Shown here piece by piece: positions 44,525 through 53,608 of a stretch of 64,000 bases of DNA (the first letter of the stretch is position 1; each line of letters starts with the position of its first letter). The notes under the pieces were generated by a model that had not been told where the DNA came from, did no database searches, and worked only from the letters and a program-made list of their open reading frames with translations. Position numbers and translations under genes: made by a program. Source of the stretch: Tritrichomonas musculus (lineage: Eukaryota; Parabasalia; Tritrichomonadida; Tritrichomonadidae). The DNA is taken from positions 186,001-250,000 of the forward strand of contig JAPFFF010000014.1 in the NCBI GenBank assembly GCA_039105265.1. Reading direction: 5' to 3'.

Positions 44525-44767
44525 ATGACCGCATTTACAGAACTGTTTGCTACAGATGACATGGATAGATTGAAGAATGAACTAGCTCGACTAGTTGGAT
44601 CCAAAGATTATAAAGCAATTAATGTACTACTTCGTCGTAATTCGAATATATGGAAGTTCAATACTAGAGAGCTTAATGAAGAGATTATATGCGATGAACG
44701 ACACTTTACTAAGAGAAAGGGTGTAATGAAATTCGAAACCAGACCTAAAAATAAAGCTACCAAGTAA
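44525..44767 (+). CDS. Small basic protein, paralogue 1 (about 80 aa)
   Basis: From the ATG at 44525 the frame reads MTAFTELFATDDMDRLKNEL, then a segment with DYKAINVLLRRNSNIWKF and NTRELNEEI, and a basic end. It is related along most of its length to the next protein downstream (44847-45317): both share a helical TxDMxxLKxxxAxL block, DYKxxN, LxRRNxNxxKF and TRxLNE. The family is unknown. It may be cargo of the neighbouring element fossil. Confidence 0.5.
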   Translation: MTAFTELFATDDMDRLKNELARLVGSKDYKAINVLLRRNSNIWKFNTRELNEEIICDERHFTKRKGVMKFETRPKNKATK

Positions 44768-44846
44768 TACATACAGTATAAGCTTCGCTTACTTTGCTAT
44801 GCAAATTATTTTTGTGCAAGAAGTATGTAAGTTTGTTTACATAGAA

Positions 44847-45317
44847 ATGAGTTACACAGAAACCTCTTCTACGAAAAGCAAGAACACAAACGTTATCTTA
44901 GAAGAACTGTATACCACAAACGATATGGCATTGCTTAAGAAATCGATCGCAGAGTTATCAAAGAAACAAGACTACAAGACTCTTAATTGATTGTTTAGAC
45001 GTAATCCGAATACTAGTAAGTTCGATACCAGAACACTGAACGAAGATGTTCCCCAAGACAATAAACGTTTCACAAAGCGTAATGGTAAGCTATATAATGT
45101 ATCTAGAGCAGTACCCAGAAAGCAAGAAGAACCTCAGAATGAAGAGCAAAGTGAGTATACGTATAAAGCTAGGATTTATGATCCAAATGCTAAATCGTTT
45201 TTTTTATTAATAAGTTTCACCAACCATATGATAGTAGAATTCGTGCTAGATACTATTAAATATAAAGGAACTATGAGCCGGCAGGACAATAACCTTGATA
45301 TTGTTAATGTACAATAA
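44847..45317 (+). pseudogene. Paralogue 2 of the small basic protein, broken
   Basis: The first part (MSYTETSSTKSKN, then LEELYTTNDMALLKKSIAEL) and the later part (LFRRNPNTSKFDTRTLNED, KRFTKRNGKLYNVSRAVP) align with the upstream paralogue, indicating tandem duplication. The copy is interrupted. Its end runs into sequence where the minus-strand transposase relic begins, so the junction is a rearrangement point. Confidence 0.45.
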
Positions 45318-46343
45318 CTCCAAAGCTTCACTATTTATCCGTGATTTGTTTCCATCCAAAAATAATATACATGTTTGCTTGAGTGCTTTTTGACCTTGGA
45401 TTTGAGCCAGATGTTGCCTTCGTTCATTAATATCTTCTACAAAAAATATACAACAAATCAAGGAAATTTGGGAAGTCATCAATCAAGAGGGACTGGAGGT
45501 GAAAATACATTGGGATTGCAAATCCTTGAGTTCTGGTGGAAGATTAATAAGGGTTGGAAGTATAAGTAGTGGTTTTAATGCTTCTCCCATAGCGTTGCAA
45601 CATAACACTGCAGTGATATGCCCAATTGCCTGATCTTCGCCTACAAATGGCATGTATTTGCCTTCAGGAATTATAATCTTTCCTTTTCTGTTGCTGCAAC
45701 AACTAGTCTCATCGACGTTATAAATTAAAAGTTGATTATCATGAACTATATTTTTAATCATCGCATAAAAGCGCTCCATAACTCTGGAATGACAATACTT
45801 TCTCCTAATATTTTGAAGGGTTTGTGGGTTAACAATTTTGATTCCATGACTAGAACAATAATTTGAAAACCACTGTGATGATAAGTATGTATCACTAAGC
45901 TTTTCTATAACTCTTACTGCAAGTACACCACAATTCAGTTCCTCAGCCATTTGATATGCTCTAAATGATCTTTTGGATAATAAGTCTTCTATGATTCTTA
46001 AAGCTTTATATGTATATATACAATCTAAATCAATTGTGTGCTGCATACATGTAGATTTGAACGTATCTGATATTATATCAGGTACTAAAGGAATTACTCC
46101 ACAAGAACCTATGGTACTATCAAGTTTAAAAACTAAAAAGGTACGAAATAAAAAGTTTTCAAGTTGCTGGTTTGACGTAAAACCGTATTTTTCTTTTACA
46201 ATAGAATAAGATGATTTTTTTTTCTCATGAATCACATCCTTTCGAAATTGTGAATAAAATGCTTCTTCTTCTTCGAGAAAAGTAAATGTTTTCGCTCTTC
46301 TGATTATTTGTTTTAAAAAATAAAAATAATTAAGGGTATACAT
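45246..46343 (-). pseudogene. Pogo/jerky-type DDE transposase, truncated
   Basis: A DNA-transposon transposase of the DDE_1 type (pogo/Tigger/jerky). The N-terminal part (46343 to about 45830) includes helix-turn-helix-like text (SIVKEKYGFTSNQQLENFL, then RAYQMAEELNCG). The first catalytic Asp lies in LLIYNVDETSCC and is followed by TAVLCCNAMGEALKPLLIL. One in-frame TGA (45483-45485) precedes the second catalytic region, ILFLDGNKSRINSEALELL, then IKVIVLPAHSS. The spacing between the two Asp residues is about 118 codons. Sequence after PAHSS is lost, including the third acidic residue, so the copy is truncated at about 45270 as well as interrupted. No terminal inverted repeats were found. Confidence 0.8.
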
Positions 46344-46532
46344 TCTGAGGTTTTTATATAGATTATTTGCTTTTCAATTTTGAGAATATAAAATCATTTT
46401 TCTTTGAATTTTGAGAGATTTTTCAAATTTGAATGCGATCGAAAAAAAGAAGATTTTTTTGAATTTCCATGAATATCATCTGTAGTTAGATTTTTTTGAG
46501 GCATTTATATTTTTTATGCGAATATAAGAATA

Positions 46533-48150
46533 TTGGCCTGAGGATTTTTTAAATCTACCATTATTCACTGAGATATCAAATATTTAGAAAAGCATTTTTG
46601 TATTTCATAAAAATAATAGTTTTTTGTATGACAAATTCTTATTCTGAGTTTATAATTATCAAAATATTTAATAAATACTTATTTTTTACTAATTTTTGTC
46701 TGATTTGAAAATTGTGTACTTTACTTGCATTTGTAGCTTGTTTTTGCATTGTTTCATTGACTGAATCATTTTTTTGATTTTTAACTTATAAAAATATATT
46801 TGATAAAGTTTGTATTTATGGATATGATATGAGAAAAAGAGGAAATTAAATTCAATAACTGATCATATCACATGATCTAGGTGAATTTTGTGAATACAAC
46901 TTTATTGCTTACCCTATCAAATATTGACTATATTTTATTAGTTTTGGCCTGAGGAATTTTGAATCCATCAGTTATACGCTTAGAATATATAATGAGAAAA
47001 AAATACTTTCACATTTCGTACAAATAAAAATTTTCTGTATGACGAATTTTTACGCTGAGTTTATATTTATCAAAATATTAAAAAAATACTTATTATTTAG
47101 TATTTCGTGTCAGATTTGAAAATTGAATAGTTTACTTGATTTTTTTGTTTTGTCTTGCTTTTATTTATTTTATAAGGAATTTTTATGATGTTTTATTTAA
47201 AAATATATATTTTATGGAATCTCTAATTATATATAAAATAGGTTAAAAATGGAAAATTGAATTTGATAGCTGATCATATATCAGGATCTCTACGAATTTA
47301 ATTAATATAAAGATGTCTAGGTAATAATGTAATATCAACATAAAAATATTAGTTTTGGCCTGAGGAATTTTGATTCCATCAATCCTACACCTAGATGTCT
47401 AAATTAAATAAAAACATTTGGGTTTTTCGTACAAATAAAAATTTTCTGTATGACGAATTTTTATCCTGAGTTTATATTTATCATAATATTAAATAAATAC
47501 TTATTTTTTACTAATTTGTGTCAGATTAATAAATTGTATACTTTACTTGATTTTTTTGTTTTGTTTTTCTTTTTTCTATTGATCAAATCATTTTTATGAT
47601 TTTTTAATTATGAATATATATTCTATGAAGTATGTATTTATATGTTTTAAACTTTTAAAAAGGTATTTTAATAGAAATAAGTGATCAACAATCAAGAACT
47701 CTACGAATTTTGAAGATACAAAAATATTTCTATTTTTATAGATTATATACATAAAAATATTAGATTTGGCCTGAGGAATTTTGAATTCATCATTCATACG
47801 TTTTAATACTAATATGAGAAAAACTGTCAATAATACACTGAAATAAACAAACACACAAAAATAAAATTTCATAGATAACCTTTGCAACTGTTCGTTTGAT
47901 GAAATACATAGTTAATTTTTCGAGAAATTGAAAAAATAGATGATTCTTTTTCCTTTTCAAATTTGTGAATATAAAAATATAAAAATAATAATTATCTCAA
48001 ATTTGTGTACATTTCAAATTTTGAATTACAAAAAAACAAAAATGGATTTTTTTTATAAAATTGGAATTTATCTACTTTTTATTAAGAAATATATTTAATG
48101 CTTTAAAATATTATGATTGGCCTGAGGATTTTATTTTTGGATTGTTATTT
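46533..48150. repeat. 411-bp tandem repeat (about four units)
   Basis: The phrase TTGGCCTGAGGA starts at 46533, 46944, 47355 and 47766, exactly 411 bp apart, and again at 48117 (351 bp on, more diverged). Other shared words per unit are TTTTCTGTATGACGAATTTTTA, truncated here to the core CTGTATGACGAATTTT, and GTACTTTACTTGATTTTTT-like text. No coding frame persists through the units. The array fills the gap between the transposase relic and CCDC39. Confidence 0.9.
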
Positions 48151-48534
48151 GAAAAATTGAAGATATCTTTTTGCTCATTTTAAAAGATAGAGCCAAATAA
48201 AAAAAATTCTTCTGATAATTTTTGGTGTTCTTTTTATATTTACCAAAAAATCAAGGAAAATCCTCTTTTTTAAAAAAATTGTTTTTGCTCAAAAATTGAA
48301 TGAAATTTGAGAGTACCCTTAAAGGGTTTCTTTGTTCTTTTTTTGGACGTTAAATATTGCAACTTTTTATGCGTATTATTTGTAGACAATTTGAATTTTT
48401 GAACCTTTGCTGAATTTTCAAAATTAATTTAACGATTAATTTTTTTAGAAACTCAAATTCACCTTTTTTGACATTTTAGGTTTTTATATAACGATTTTTT
48501 AGAAGATTTCGAAGATTTTTAACTAAACGTATTC
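48151..48534. other. Upstream region of the CCDC39-like gene
   Basis: AT-rich, with T- and A-runs. The start codon overlaps a TCA (ATTCATGAGC). Nothing else is recognisable. Confidence 0.45.
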
Positions 48535-51500
48535 ATGAGCTTCGATCCGACAGTCAATTTATATGATCGACTTCCTGATTTTGCAAATAAAGAGAATCGC
48601 AAACTTCACGCTGATATCGTTAAGAAACAAGCAGAATTACAAAAACTAATAAATGATAGAGAAGAGTTAGATGATCGTTTCAACGTTATTAAAGATCATC
48701 TTACTTCTGTACAAATTGAATTAACGACTACTCAGCAACTTGTAACTGCAAAAGAAGCCGAAGTTGAAACAGAAAAACATCTTCAACAATTAGCGTTTCG
48801 CGAAATTGGGAAAATTCAAACAGATTTAAAAAAAATCGAAGACCAAACAAATGATGTTCAAGTTAAAAACAGTCAAGTTGAAGCCAAAACATTTAAATCC
48901 CAACAAAGAATTGAGCAATTTAAAGAAGAAGCGAAATTAAATGAAGAAGAACTTGCACAATGGGTGCAAGCAGCGAGAGATAAAGAAGAAGATTTTCTCG
49001 TTATTCAAAGATACATGAAAGAAGACGAAGGACGAATTCGATCGATGCTTCTCGAAATAGAAAAGGCCACAGGCGTTATTGAAGCAAAAAGAAACGAATT
49101 AGATCAAGAAGTTACGACAACAAGAGCACTTCAGATTGAACTCGATATGACAGCCGAACAATTTCGAAAATTACACGAAGAAAGAGCTCATTTATTAGCT
49201 CAATGGGAGCAAACTTTACAAAAAATGCAATCACTCAATCAAGAAATTGAGCAAACAACAAATATGTTTGAACAAAGAAAAGGAGAAGTTACAAAATACA
49301 CAAATCTAGTAAATGAAGGGAAAAAGAATTTGGAAATGGCTGAAAACGAAAATTCTCAATTTGAAAGGAAGTTGACTATTAGCGATAATCAAGTTTCACA
49401 AAAACATAAAGAATTAGAAAACGAGACATATAGTATTTCTGAATTTGAAAAGCATGTTGAAACGCAACGGCACAAACTTGATAAACTCGAATCAGACTTG
49501 CGCGCATATCGCGAAATGATTGATGAACTTCACAGAAAAACTCAAGAACAAATCAACAAAAAGGAATATTATATACAGAGGCTTGCTGAAACAGAAGATG
49601 CATTATCTACTCAGAAAGACAATACAGACGAATTAACAGATCAAACCAACGTAATGAACGAATTCCTTAAAAAAGAAGAAGAAGAATTGCAAAGTATGGA
49701 AAGGCAAATTGATGCTGAGAAGAATACTATTTTTAAGTTAAGTCAAGAAGTTTACAAAGCCAGAAAACGTGAAAAAAACTTACTTGCCGAAATTCAAGGT
49801 TCCCAAAGTCGAGCTAAGAATCTTCAATCAAAGATCCAAGAATTTGATAAAGAAACACAAAAACAGATGGAATTGCTCTATAATTCCAACTTTCAGATTC
49901 AACAAATGGAGCGCAAAATATCAAGAATCGAAGGAGATCGAACTGAAGAAGAGAAAGTTGAGTTGCAAGCTCAGATAGATCAATTAACAAAAATTTTAGA
50001 AGGTAAAGAAGCAGCAGAAAAAGTATTAGCTCAGCAACTTCATCGTCTTGAGCTCGATCTTCGTCAAACAGCTCGAAGGAAAACAAAACTTGAGGAAAAT
50101 CAAAAAGATCTTGATAACCGACTGACAGAGCTTCGATTAGATCAAGATTCCCTTGACAAGTCAACAATCAAAGCTCGAATAATGAAAGAATCTGTTCTTG
50201 TTCAAATTAACATGTTACGTCTTCAAGTTGAAAAATTGAGTGACCAAGTTAATTCTAAATGTGATGAATTAATATCACTTGAAAACCGTCGTCAGCAACT
50301 ACAACTTTCAATGGAAGAAAGGATTGCTGAAATAGACACTCATCTTGCTGCTCTTAGAACTCAATTAAAGACCGAAGAAGAAGCTCGTCATAATGCTGTA
50401 ATTGAGCTTCAAGAAAGGAGGCGTAAATGTGACATGCTCAATGCAAAATATGACGTTTTAATGGGCAAATACAAAGTGGAAGGTGAAGAAGTCACACAAA
50501 CATATCATGTCATCAAATTTGCGCAAGAAAGAGAAATAATTGCCCAAAAAGGTGATGAACTCGAAGAGCAAGTCAAGAAAGCGATTAAAGAACTCAGGGC
50601 CCTCGAAAAGGCCATGAATAAATTGAATGGTCAAAATGCAGAATTCAGAGGTACGTTTACGGCAGTTGGTGAGAATGACAGTGATTTTGAAAGGAAAAAG
50701 ACATTAGAAGAGCAAAGGAAAGTTGCCATGCAACGACTTAACTCAAGAAGAAGCGAAGCCCAAGCGGTTGCAGAAGAAACGGAAGCCATGCAAGCCACTC
50801 AGCAAGACAGGATGGTCAAGATACAGTCGATGAATCAAGAAATCGACAAGATGAACGAAGCACTCAAAAAATTAAATATCATTAACAAAGAAAATGAAGA
50901 AAAAATCAAGCGTGCTTCAAACGCAATGACCCGAGCAAAAGAACAGCACAGAAAAACTGCCAAAGTTCCTCCAGATGCTCCATATCCATCATCACTATTC
51001 GAGATGGACGTCGAAATCCACCAACACCAACAGATGCTCAATTCTACTGTCCAGGAACTCACCTCGATTGCTGCGAACAACAGGGAAATCGAGCCAAAGC
51101 TAAATCTCGGTCTTTCTCAAATTGGCCTTCAATTGGCCAAATTGGGATCGGTAGGAACTCGTCAAGTTGGCCGTTCCCCTCAAATCACAACGCCTCTCTC
51201 GGGACGAAGCGGAAGCAGTCTCAGCAGCGCCAGGAGTCAAAGTTCAAACGGCTCAGCTGCCTCAAATGTCTCTGGCATTTCTGGCTCGTCAAAAATTTCG
51301 GGGTCGTCAAAAATTTCAGGGGCATCCAAGGCTTCTTCGAATGCTTCAAACTTGTCAAACGTGTCTGGCGCTTCTTCCGCTAGGAAGAAAAAAGGGGCAC
51401 CCGCAAATTTGGCCGTTGTTGGTAACGTGGTCAGCATCGGAGCCGAATTCCCAGAAGACGCGGGAAGCGCAAGAAGCAACAGAAGCAACAACAGCAGGCC

Positions 51501-51711
51501 TGGAAGCGTGAGAAGCGTCAGGAGCCAGTCAAGCCAAGGTTCGAGAGTTTCTAACGTATCAAACGCTTCAAATGTTTCAAAGGGAAGTGTCAAAAGTAAC
51601 GCTTCCAAACAGAGCTTCAGGAGCCAGTCTTCTGCGGGAAATAGGCCAGTGACGCCGAGAAGGAAGTCACAGATCACTCAGCCTCATGTTAATGCTCCAA
51701 AGCCAATATAA
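48535..51711 (+). CDS. CCDC39: CCDC39 (FAP59) axonemal ruler protein, 1,058 aa
   Basis: Almost the whole protein to about residue 890 is coiled coil. It follows animal CCDC39 block by block: EENRKL-like start (ANKENRKLHADIVKKQ), AFREIGKIQTDLKKIE, EQFRKLHEERAHLLAQWE, and especially LLYNSNFQIQQMERKISRIE against the human MYSQDFHIQQVERRMSRL. ENRRQQLQLSMEERIAEI and TYHVIKFAQEREIIAQKGDE also match. CCDC39 pairs with CCDC40 to set the 96-nm axonemal repeat and to anchor inner dynein arms and the nexin-dynein complex in motile flagella. The length is close to human (941) apart from a Ser/Asn/Gly-rich tail (about 900-1058) that is longer than usual. The ATG at 48535 starts the homologous region, so the start is well supported. 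It ends in TAA. Confidence 0.9.
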   Translation: MSFDPTVNLYDRLPDFANKENRKLHADIVKKQAELQKLINDREELDDRFNVIKDHLTSVQIELTTTQQLVTAKEAEVETEKHLQQLAFREIGKIQTDLKKIEDQTNDVQVKNSQVEAKTFKSQQRIEQFKEEAKLNEEELAQWVQAARDKEEDFLVIQRYMKEDEGRIRSMLLEIEKATGVIEAKRNELDQEVTTTRALQIELDMTAEQFRKLHEERAHLLAQWEQTLQKMQSLNQEIEQTTNMFEQRKGEVTKYTNLVNEGKKNLEMAENENSQFERKLTISDNQVSQKHKELENETYSISEFEKHVETQRHKLDKLESDLRAYREMIDELHRKTQEQINKKEYYIQRLAETEDALSTQKDNTDELTDQTNVMNEFLKKEEEELQSMERQIDAEKNTIFKLSQEVYKARKREKNLLAEIQGSQSRAKNLQSKIQEFDKETQKQMELLYNSNFQIQQMERKISRIEGDRTEEEKVELQAQIDQLTKILEGKEAAEKVLAQQLHRLELDLRQTARRKTKLEENQKDLDNRLTELRLDQDSLDKSTIKARIMKESVLVQINMLRLQVEKLSDQVNSKCDELISLENRRQQLQLSMEERIAEIDTHLAALRTQLKTEEEARHNAVIELQERRRKCDMLNAKYDVLMGKYKVEGEEVTQTYHVIKFAQEREIIAQKGDELEEQVKKAIKELRALEKAMNKLNGQNAEFRGTFTAVGENDSDFERKKTLEEQRKVAMQRLNSRRSEAQAVAEETEAMQATQQDRMVKIQSMNQEIDKMNEALKKLNIINKENEEKIKRASNAMTRAKEQHRKTAKVPPDAPYPSSLFEMDVEIHQHQQMLNSTVQELTSIAANNREIEPKLNLGLSQIGLQLAKLGSVGTRQVGRSPQITTPLSGRSGSSLSSARSQSSNGSAASNVSGISGSSKISGSSKISGASKASSNASNLSNVSGASSARKKKGAPANLAVVGNVVSIGAEFPEDAGSARSNRSNNSRPGSVRSVRSQSSQGSRVSNVSNASNVSKGSVKSNASKQSFRSQSSAGNRPVTPRRKSQITQPHVNAPKPI

Positions 51712-51791
51712 TTTTGTTTTTTGTGTGTTTTATTTTATTGTTTTATTTAAAAATAAAAAAAAAGTTATTTTTAAAATAACATTTTTTCACC

Positions 51792-51819
<28 letters not shown>
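51792..51819. repeat. 28-nt poly(A) tract
   Basis: Uninterrupted run of A about 80 bp after the CCDC39 stop codon. Confidence 0.95.
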
Positions 51820-51822
<3 letters not shown>

Positions 51823-52166
51823 GTAGCATTTCATGTCAAAATCTAATGTTTTTACCCTCAAAAAGTTATTTGAAAAAAATATGACCCGTAGCGAGCTATT
51901 TATGGCCAATTTTATTTGACCTTTTGATTTCATGAAACGATAAGGGAAAAATGAAGGCACGATAATTATTTTTTTTTTTCATTTCATTAAAAAATTTAAT
52001 TTGTAACTTTGATAATAAATTTTGACAATTCAATATATCGATGGCATATTTTTTTTCAAACGAAACGGTTCACAATTTTAAATGGAACGCTGAATCATTC
52101 AACAATTTTGAATGAATTTAAAATTTGAATTCAATAGTTCATCAATTTTTTATCACACTAATTAAA
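51820..52166. other. Intergenic
   Basis: Contains two CCGTAGC words (51820 and about 51885) but no gene. AT-rich otherwise. Confidence 0.4.
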
Positions 52167-52319
52167 ATGACAGAGAAAGAAAGCAGCTCCAGTGATAAAA
52201 AAGTACTTCAAATGCCAAATGAATCTAATTATCACTCAAGCAATTTCTCAGAAATTATTGATCATCTTTATGAACTCGATGATTTTTATTGCCAAAATGA
52301 ATTTTTTTTCATAGATTAA
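52167..52319 (+). CDS. Small hypothetical protein (50 aa)
   Basis: From the ATG at 52167 the frame reads MTEKESSSSDKKVLQMPNES, then a Ser/Glu/Asp-rich helical end DHLYELDDFYCQNEFFFID. Composition is coding-like, but it is short and has no known family. It could be the first part of a gene broken downstream. The frame also contains an earlier ATG at 52125. Confidence 0.3.
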   Translation: MTEKESSSSDKKVLQMPNESNYHSSNFSEIIDHLYELDDFYCQNEFFFID

Positions 52320-52370
52320 AATTGATATTTACATATAGTTTTAAAAAAAAATCAATTTTATTTTTTTTGT

Positions 52371-52601
52371 ATTTGTTTTTGAATCGGTTGTGAATTATTT
52401 TATTACTAGGTTTGGGTGAAATACTTATTGTAGAAATTTGAGGCCATTCATAAAATCCATCGGATTTTTTTGGTGATGGCTGTAAGCAATCTAATGGTGT
52501 GTGCTGTTTACCAAATAGTTCTTTTGGAGAAGAAGATAAAAATCATTCATGATTTCTATTTAAGTATTGTAAATTTCTTTGATTGCTTTCCTAGCATCCA
52601 T
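52371..52601 (-). pseudogene. Relic of an unknown protein
   Basis: On the minus strand an ATG at 52601 begins MDARKAIKEIYNT and ends in TAA. A second frame gives NHE, a TGA, and then FLSSSPKELFGKQHTPLDCL, followed by KKSDGFYEWPQISTISISPK. Composition and proline/serine content are coding-like, but stops and a frame change break it. No family is recognised. Confidence 0.45.
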
Positions 52602-53608
52602 ATTTACTAGATATGCGTTGAATTGTTATGAAATAGAATTGTTCATATCTATTATATAATTAAAAATAAATAGAGCGGTTGTCCATTTGTAAAGTATTGA
52701 AAAATATTAAAAAACGCTAATTGGCTAATAATATTTTATATTTGGGGTTGAAATATATTGTTTGCTCAGATATATTCTGTTGATTATGAGAAAAAAAATT
52801 TCAATATAAAAATAAAAGTGTTTTAAAAATTTTATATTTCTCACAAAATTATAGACCCGATTTTCTCTTCATTATTTCATTCCTTTTTATAAATTACTTT
52901 ATTTTTCATATTTTATCTTTTAAGTGTTTACTTGAAAATTGAATTTTTGTATTATTATTTTTGGTTAATTCAAATTTCCAAATAAATTTCAATTAAATTT
53001 TTCAATTTATTCATTTTTTAAAATATTTTTATAATGATACGAAAAGGAGATATTGATTTTATAATTATATAAAAAGAAATAATGTATACTACTATTATTG
53101 TAATTTTGGATGATTGATAAATTGATTGAATCATAAAAGAAAATATATTTTTTTTTTTTTAGATAAAAAACTAATTTCCCAGATGACAGCTATAAATCTT
53201 TATTTTATAATCTTTCGTTAAACTTTCCTGATTCACATGCAATTTCTAAATCAAGTTTTTCTATCAATATTATCAAATGATCAAAATCGATTATTTTATT
53301 TAAATAATTACTTCGATCTTTTAATCACAATTACAACCTTTCCATGTCGTTCAGGGTGCAAGTCTTCTCAATTTTTCTGATATATCCATTCAAATATTTC
53401 ATTCAATTGCAATGATAAAGACCTGTTGGCGAAAAAATAAATGATAAAGACACTTTTTGAGCGTAGCTCAAAAAGCGGCAATCTTGTATGTAAATAAAAA
53501 AATAAAAATTTGAATATTCATGAATATTTTATTTCTAAAAAAAAAAAATTTCATTGTCATAAAAGTGGTATATAATAAATTAACAAAAACAAACAAAAAA
53601 TGATATAA
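52602..53608. other. Intergenic, with a possible decayed frame
   Basis: Mostly AT-rich. Between about 53175 and 53400 the plus strand reads DDSYKSLFYNLSLNFPDSHA and similar text with stops, possibly an old relic. Nothing can be assigned. Confidence 0.35.

Larger units (their letters stand above)
41924..45320. mobile_element. Fossil of a large DNA element, possibly virus-like (broken)
   Basis: Parts recognised: a minus-strand acidic protein relic (41924-42322), a plus-strand SF2-helicase-like fossil (about 43264-44470), and two related small proteins (44525-44767 and 44847-45317). The composition is richer in G and C than the spacers. A DEAH helicase with small unknown proteins is reminiscent of large virus-related DNA elements, but no capsid, packaging ATPase, integrase or polymerase is seen, so the family is unresolved. 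Polinton-like is only one possibility. The element is clearly broken, with several interruptions, and no terminal repeats were found. The right edge abuts a transposase relic. Moderate age is likely, since motifs remain readable. Confidence 0.4.

Noticed and set aside
51237-51677. 146-codon minus-strand open frame
   Set aside because: Antisense shadow of the Ser/Gly/Ala-rich CCDC39 tail.
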